Positions 60,205-64,000 of a stretch of DNA of 64,000 nucleotides are shown here, piece by piece (positions within the stretch are counted from its first letter, which is position 1; each line of letters begins with the position of its first letter). The stretch lies in the NCBI GenBank assembly GCA_965220055.1, contig CBDCPE010000004.1:2418001-2482000 (forward strand). The letters are read 5' to 3'. The position numbers were made by a program, and so were the translations under genes. This DNA is from Bin87 sp965220055 (GTDB taxonomy: Bacteria; Chloroflexota; Dehalococcoidia; Lucifugimonadales; UBA3495). A model generated the notes under the pieces. The model saw only the letters and a list, made by a program, of their open reading frames with translations. It ran no database searches and was not told where the DNA came from.

Positions 60205-62154
60205 TCATCGCTTGCGCTCCGCGCCGATCGCGCAGTCATACCGTTCGAGGGACGAGTCGACCACCAGGTCGATATCTTCGGAGAGGAGATACCCGTCGTC
60301 GGCCAGTTTGGTCGCGGCGTCCCTGGCTCTTGAGGCGTAATCCTCCCGGTTGGTGTATCGCTTTTCCAGGGACGGGCGCGGGTCGGAATCGGCGAGCCGC
60401 TGGGCCTCGGTGGCTGGGAACCAATGTGTCGAACCCTGCATCGACATTAACTGCTCGGGTGCGCCGATGTCGGGGTGCCGCAGGTTCCAGCCGGTGTGCG
60501 TGCCCACGGGAACCGTGAGGTCCGGCAGACGAATTCCGGCCAGGTCGTTGCCGTCGGAGTCCGCGGCCGGAATCAGCCGCGCGTACTCTCGACCTTCTTT
60601 GACCGGATATTTGGCGATGCCGCGTTTGGCGTCGGGCCCGACGTCGATTTCCCGGATGCGCCACAGACGATCGGGATCCGGCAAATTCCGGTCCGGAACT
60701 GTCACCGAACTGGCCAGATAATCTGCCTCGGTTATCGCCGTGCCGTCATGCAGCCTCGGATGCGTGTTTGGGGGCGGCTCTATTCCTTCGGAGACCCACC
60801 GGTCAAGGTTGAAAAGGGCGGCGCGAAGCAGCGGAATGTAGTCCACCGCGTTATAAGGATGCCGGCCGGTGGAGCCGTCAGGGCCCTGACCGGCCATCAG
60901 TTCGGGTGCGCCCGGCAGGTGCTGGGTCCCGGCGAATAGGTACCGACGCGTTTCCGGGGCCGGGTAAAGGTCCAGGATCCCCGTGCTGTCAACGTGCGTA
61001 AGGGCCGCATCACCGCGCCAGTATTCGGCGGCGGAGTCGGTATAGATAATCTTCGGAACCGCGTCGAGTTCTCGGAGTCGCTCAAGCAAACCGTCGGTCC
61101 GTTCGGTGAGCGGGTCCGAGAGTGTATTGTCTGCGAAGGGAAACTGGTGTCCGAAACCCGGGTTGGACTGGCACGAGGGCTGGGCGAAACGGTGGTTGAA
61201 CTCCCCCATGCGTCCGCCAGCAACGTGCGGCAACAAGCCGTCGAACACCTGGCGGCCATCCTGGTCCAAATTCAGGCCCAGGTAGAGCATGTGGCGGAGC
61301 AACCGGCCGCATTGCGAAACGCCGTGACCGTAAACGCGCTCATACCCGCCGGGAAGCAGGTTGGTATCAGTGGGATAACGCAGCCAGGTAGCCGCTTCGC
61401 GGATTGCCAGCATTCCGCATCCGACGACCACCGGGTCAGCGGCGGTGTAGATGGCGTAGTAGATCTTGCCCGGTTGGAATCCCGACTCCAATCTAATGTG
61501 CTGAGGGTCCGGAAAATGCCACTGGGAGCGGGGGATCACCGTGTCGGGGCCATCCTCCCAGTCGCGCACCAGCAGCATGGCGCCGGGGTCGTCCAGATCC
61601 GCGACGGGGTACGGTTGGTGTTCCCGGTTGGCGAGCAGACGGGTGCGATCCCGGACGTTGGGCCGCATCTCGACGCAGGCCTGACCGGTCACCGGGTGGC
61701 CGTTAATGCTGATCCCGGGCGCGTCCAGGCCGAGCAGCGCATTGCTGCGAAATACGTCCCACTGCCAACCGATGGACAGCACCGAATACCCATGCCGGAG
61801 CAGGAACCCGTCGCCCTCCGGGATGGCGTCGGAATCGATGGGAGGAGCAGGCCCGCGGTTGAAGAACGCGATGGTACGGCGGCGGCCCCGGTTGACCGCC
61901 TCGAGGATCACGCGGCCATTGCCCTGGGATGGGTCTCGTGGGGCCACCAGCGTGAAGTCGGACTCGAAACGGACGCATCCGGCTCCGTCCACCGGAGCGT
62001 ATTCCAGATCAACGATGGACGCATTGGAGGTATTGCGAGGGTCGACCGCAAATGCGAGCACGCCGTCGATGCGCTCGTAATCGCCGGTTGCGCCGAACGC
62101 GGCCCCGTCGGCAAAGGACTGGCGGCTTTTGATGTCAACAGCGACTACGGGCAT
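60205..62154 (-). CDS. Alpha/beta hydrolase domain-containing protein (large, Abhydrolase_10-like)
   Basis: A 649-residue protein. The middle holds VYGHGVSQCGRLLRHMLYLGLNL, a Ser elbow of the form GxSxxG, and a late GSTHWFPATEAQRL may give the His. The N-terminal 200 residues (VDIKSRQSFADGAAFG, RVILEAVNRGRRRTIAFFN) form a beta-rich domain typical of this family, which occurs in bacteria degrading complex organics. No signal peptide is seen. Substrate unknown. Confidence 0.78.
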   Translation of the reverse strand: MPVVAVDIKSRQSFADGAAFGATGDYERIDGVLAFAVDPRNTSNASIVDLEYAPVDGAGCVRFESDFTLVAPRDPSQGNGRVILEAVNRGRRRTIAFFNRGPAPPIDSDAIPEGDGFLLRHGYSVLSIGWQWDVFRSNALLGLDAPGISINGHPVTGQACVEMRPNVRDRTRLLANREHQPYPVADLDDPGAMLLVRDWEDGPDTVIPRSQWHFPDPQHIRLESGFQPGKIYYAIYTAADPVVVGCGMLAIREAATWLRYPTDTNLLPGGYERVYGHGVSQCGRLLRHMLYLGLNLDQDGRQVFDGLLPHVAGGRMGEFNHRFAQPSCQSNPGFGHQFPFADNTLSDPLTERTDGLLERLRELDAVPKIIYTDSAAEYWRGDAALTHVDSTGILDLYPAPETRRYLFAGTQHLPGAPELMAGQGPDGSTGRHPYNAVDYIPLLRAALFNLDRWVSEGIEPPPNTHPRLHDGTAITEADYLASSVTVPDRNLPDPDRLWRIREIDVGPDAKRGIAKYPVKEGREYARLIPAADSDGNDLAGIRLPDLTVPVGTHTGWNLRHPDIGAPEQLMSMQGSTHWFPATEAQRLADSDPRPSLEKRYTNREDYASRARDAATKLADDGYLLSEDIDLVVDSSLERYDCAIGAERKR

Positions 62155-62391
62155 GGCGTTCCTCCGGGTCTCGGTTCGAGTAACGGGATGTTAGCAACGC
62201 GCCGGCGGAGGGTCAAATAGAAGGAACGATGGGGGGCGACGTTCTTGTACACCACACGCGTACCCTTTCGGGGCGTCCGGTAGATCGTCCATTGCTAGCA
62301 CATTTCTTAGAAGACCAACCGTTTCACTTCTCTAACATCCAAACACACTGCCAAACCTACATGTTCATCACCTGGGTTTCAACGATAAGGC

Positions 62392-62400
62392 TGATATAAT
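62392..62400 (+). promoter_or_regulatory. Extended -10 promoter for nuoE
   Basis: TGA-TATAAT (62392-62400) is a perfect extended -10. The ATG of nuoE is at 62407, 6 bases on, so the transcript is predicted to be leaderless. No -35 is seen. The rest of 62155-62391 holds no gene. Confidence 0.6.
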
Positions 62401-62406
62401 CCCGCA

Positions 62407-62937
62407 ATGGTAGCCGGAGGCGAAATGCGACGCCGGCGAGGTCGCGGCGATGAAATCGACCCTGCGAGCGATGGTACGGCGGACGCCGAACGCCGCGAAC
62501 GTCAATCCGCCTTGCGTCGGGCGCTGCGCGATCATTTCCCGGAGCGGAACCGGCACAACCTTCTGCCCGTCTTGCACTTATTGCAGCACGAACACGGTTA
62601 CCTGCCTGAGTGGGCGTTGCAGGTTGTAGGCTGGCATCTGCGCGTGCCCGCTTCCGAGGTTTATGGCGCGGCCACGTCTTACTCGGAGTTGCGTCTCGAT
62701 CCTCCCAAGCGGTGCAATGTCGTCGTATGTACCGGCCTGGCTTGCTGGCAGTCCGGTGGCGAGGAGCTCTTGGCAGGAGCTCGGAAACTCCCTTATCCCG
62801 ATGACGCGGCCAGCGTGACGACCACATCGTGCGGGTTCGTGTGCGGGTTGGCTCCAGCCATCAGGATCAATGGACGTTGGCTGGGCCGCATGGACGCGGA
62901 ACGAGTGGTCGCCGCCATCGAGAGCGCCTACATATGA
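62407..62937 (+). CDS. nuoE: NuoE-like [2Fe-2S] thioredoxin-fold subunit
   Basis: A 176-residue subunit of the NADH-oxidising module of complex I or of a related NAD-linked dehydrogenase. The four cluster ligands C108, C113, C142 and C146 have the standard Cx4C...Cx3C spacing. Helices before them (LLPVLHLLQHEHGYLPEWAL) are typical. It has an extra, Arg-rich N-terminal tail of about 30 residues. Its stop overlaps the start of the NuoF-like gene by 4 bases (ATGA). Confidence 0.9.
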   Translation: MVAGGEMRRRRGRGDEIDPASDGTADAERRERQSALRRALRDHFPERNRHNLLPVLHLLQHEHGYLPEWALQVVGWHLRVPASEVYGAATSYSELRLDPPKRCNVVVCTGLACWQSGGEELLAGARKLPYPDDAASVTTTSCGFVCGLAPAIRINGRWLGRMDAERVVAAIESAYI

Positions 62938-64000
62938 CGGCCGCGAATTGCCGGCCCGCCTGGCAAGCGATGCGCGACGCGGCGTCGGGGCGGCTCGCCG
63001 GCCTATCGGCCATCACCCGCGTGGTCGTGCAATGGGGACACTGTAGCCAGGCGGTTGGCGCGGAACGCGTGCATCGACGGTTGGTCGAGTTGTTCCAGGG
63101 CCGGGTTGATGTGGTGGTGGTCGCGGCTGGCTGCGACGGAGCGTGTTTCGCCGCGACGCAGGTGATTGTCGGGTTGCCCGGCGGCACGGCACGGTTTTTC
63201 GACCGCTTTGGCCCAGACGACGATCTATCCGAGATCGTTGTCGCGGCGGATGGCGGCGCGCCAGATCGGATGCGACCTCAGGCCGAGTTGGAAGGATTTT
63301 TCGCGGCTCAGCACATTGCGCTGATGGAAGGGATCGGCAGCGCCAACCCTAATTCCCTCGACGAATACTTAGGGCGAGACGGCTACCTGGGCTTGGCAGA
63401 AGCGCTTTCGATGAGCCCCGACGGGGTTATTGGCCTGGTCTTGGACGCTGGGTTACTGGGTCGCGGCGGGGCTTATTTCCCGGCCGCCCGCAAGTGGCAG
63501 GCGGCGCGGCGGGTCGACGCTGCCCGGCGACACTTGGTGGTCAATGCTGAGGAAGGCGAACCCGGTGTCTTCAAGGACCGGCACCTTATGGAGGGCAATC
63601 CACACCGGATCATCGAGGGCGCCCTGATCGCCGCTTACGCCGCTGGTGCCGGAAACGTGGTGATCTACATCAACGCCGAGGCTGATCTGTCGGCGGATCG
63701 CATGGCGTCCGCCTTGGCAGTTGCGGAGGCGGCGGGCCTGGTCGGCGACGACGTGCTGGGAAGCGGCTTTGCCTGCGCGATCACCGTCCGTCGGGGCGCC
63801 GGCGGATACGTGTGCGGCGAGGAAACGACGCTGCTCAACACGGTTGAAGGTCGCCGAAGGGAACCGCGTCTGCGTCCGCCATTTCCCACCGATGCGGGTC
63901 TGTACGGGGAGCCGACGGTCATCAACAACGCGGAAACCCTCGCCAATCTTCCGGCGATCCTAACGGGCGGCGTGCGCCGGTTCGCGTCGGTCGGTCTAAA
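62934..64000 (+). CDS. nuoF: NuoF-like NADH-binding flavoprotein subunit (partial at right edge)
   Basis: The frame runs from ATG 62934 past the end of the window; 355 residues are visible. The FMN loop GRGGAYFPAARKW (from 176), NADH site EEGEPGVFKDR (206-216), GAGGYVCGEET (288-298) and PTVINNAETLANLP match NuoF. Residues 25-90 form a thioredoxin-like [2Fe-2S]-type domain with C37, C67 and C71, as in HoxF/FdsB-type subunits of formate dehydrogenases and hydrogenases; only three cysteines are seen there. The 4Fe-4S C-terminus lies beyond the window, so a formate-dehydrogenase or hydrogenase diaphorase is as likely as complex I. Confidence 0.88.
   Translation, partial: MTAANCRPAWQAMRDAASGRLAGLSAITRVVVQWGHCSQAVGAERVHRRLVELFQGRVDVVVVAAGCDGACFAATQVIVGLPGGTARFFDRFGPDDDLSEIVVAADGGAPDRMRPQAELEGFFAAQHIALMEGIGSANPNSLDEYLGRDGYLGLAEALSMSPDGVIGLVLDAGLLGRGGAYFPAARKWQAARRVDAARRHLVVNAEEGEPGVFKDRHLMEGNPHRIIEGALIAAYAAGAGNVVIYINAEADLSADRMASALAVAEAAGLVGDDVLGSGFACAITVRRGAGGYVCGEETTLLNTVEGRRREPRLRPPFPTDAGLYGEPTVINNAETLANLPAILTGGVRRFASVGL

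Noticed and set aside
60994..62220. 408-codon plus-strand frame opposite the large hydrolase
   Set aside because: Composition is that of a reverse shadow, and the minus strand holds the coherent hydrolase-domain protein.

Overview
The window is about 64 kb of GC-rich (roughly 60%) bacterial chromosome, densely packed with mostly housekeeping and catabolic genes. The mix points to the Chloroflexota, probably a SAR202-like or other Dehalococcoidia-related lineage: a luciferase-like flavin monooxygenase, paired family III CoA transferases, an Agl23-type (TIGR03663) membrane glycosyltransferase, a caa3-type oxidase with its own heme A pathway, and a diaminopimelate pathway. This assignment is inferred from gene content only. 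No rRNA, tRNA, CRISPR array, transposase or phage gene was recognised.

Layout. 1-10 kb: the end of gltB and gltD (glutamate synthase), pyruvate kinase, a flavin monooxygenase with a duplicated alpha-beta barrel protein, a sugar-nucleotide epimerase with thioredoxin reductase, and a TauE-like exporter coupled to an NAD-kinase-like protein. 10-11.2 kb: a gene-poor stretch with a nested hairpin and a dispersed palindromic repeat. 11.2-20 kb: an amidase; a tight cluster of Agl23-like glycosyltransferase, PaREP1/HEPN-like protein, flippase-like membrane protein and FAD oxidoreductase; a DUF429-like protein; and a HicB-HicA toxin-antitoxin pair. 20-28 kb: a glutamine-amidotransferase-like protein lacking its catalytic Cys and His and overlapping gyrA, a hydrolase, then a remarkable protein joining HD-like, chorismate-mutase-like and archaeal-type TrpRS-like domains just before an ordinary trpS. 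28-38.6 kb: thiolase with OB-fold partner, two more PaREP1-like genes, a SnoaL-like protein, an acetamidase, an orphan TIR protein, a CoA-transferase pair, an MFS transporter carrying an in-frame minisatellite, and a small lipoprotein.

38.6-46 kb is the aerobic respiration block: ctaA-ctaB make heme A, then coxB-coxA-coxC and a subunit IV-like protein follow a near-consensus promoter. Both subunit II and the subunit IV-like protein carry a c-type heme domain. 46-51 kb holds small housekeeping and hydrolase genes. 51-56 kb has comEA-comEC (DNA uptake), cmk and plsC. 56-60 kb has a NYN/LabA-like protein and dapB, asd and dapA on the minus strand. The window closes with an alpha/beta hydrolase-domain protein and, divergently, nuoE and the start of nuoF, which runs off the end.

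Several promoters carry an extended -10 (TGnTATAAT type). In two cases, cmk and nuoE, the ATG sits only 6-7 bases after the -10 box, which suggests leaderless transcripts. Hairpins of the form AGGGGC...GCCCCT recur in intergenic space, some acting as apparent terminators.
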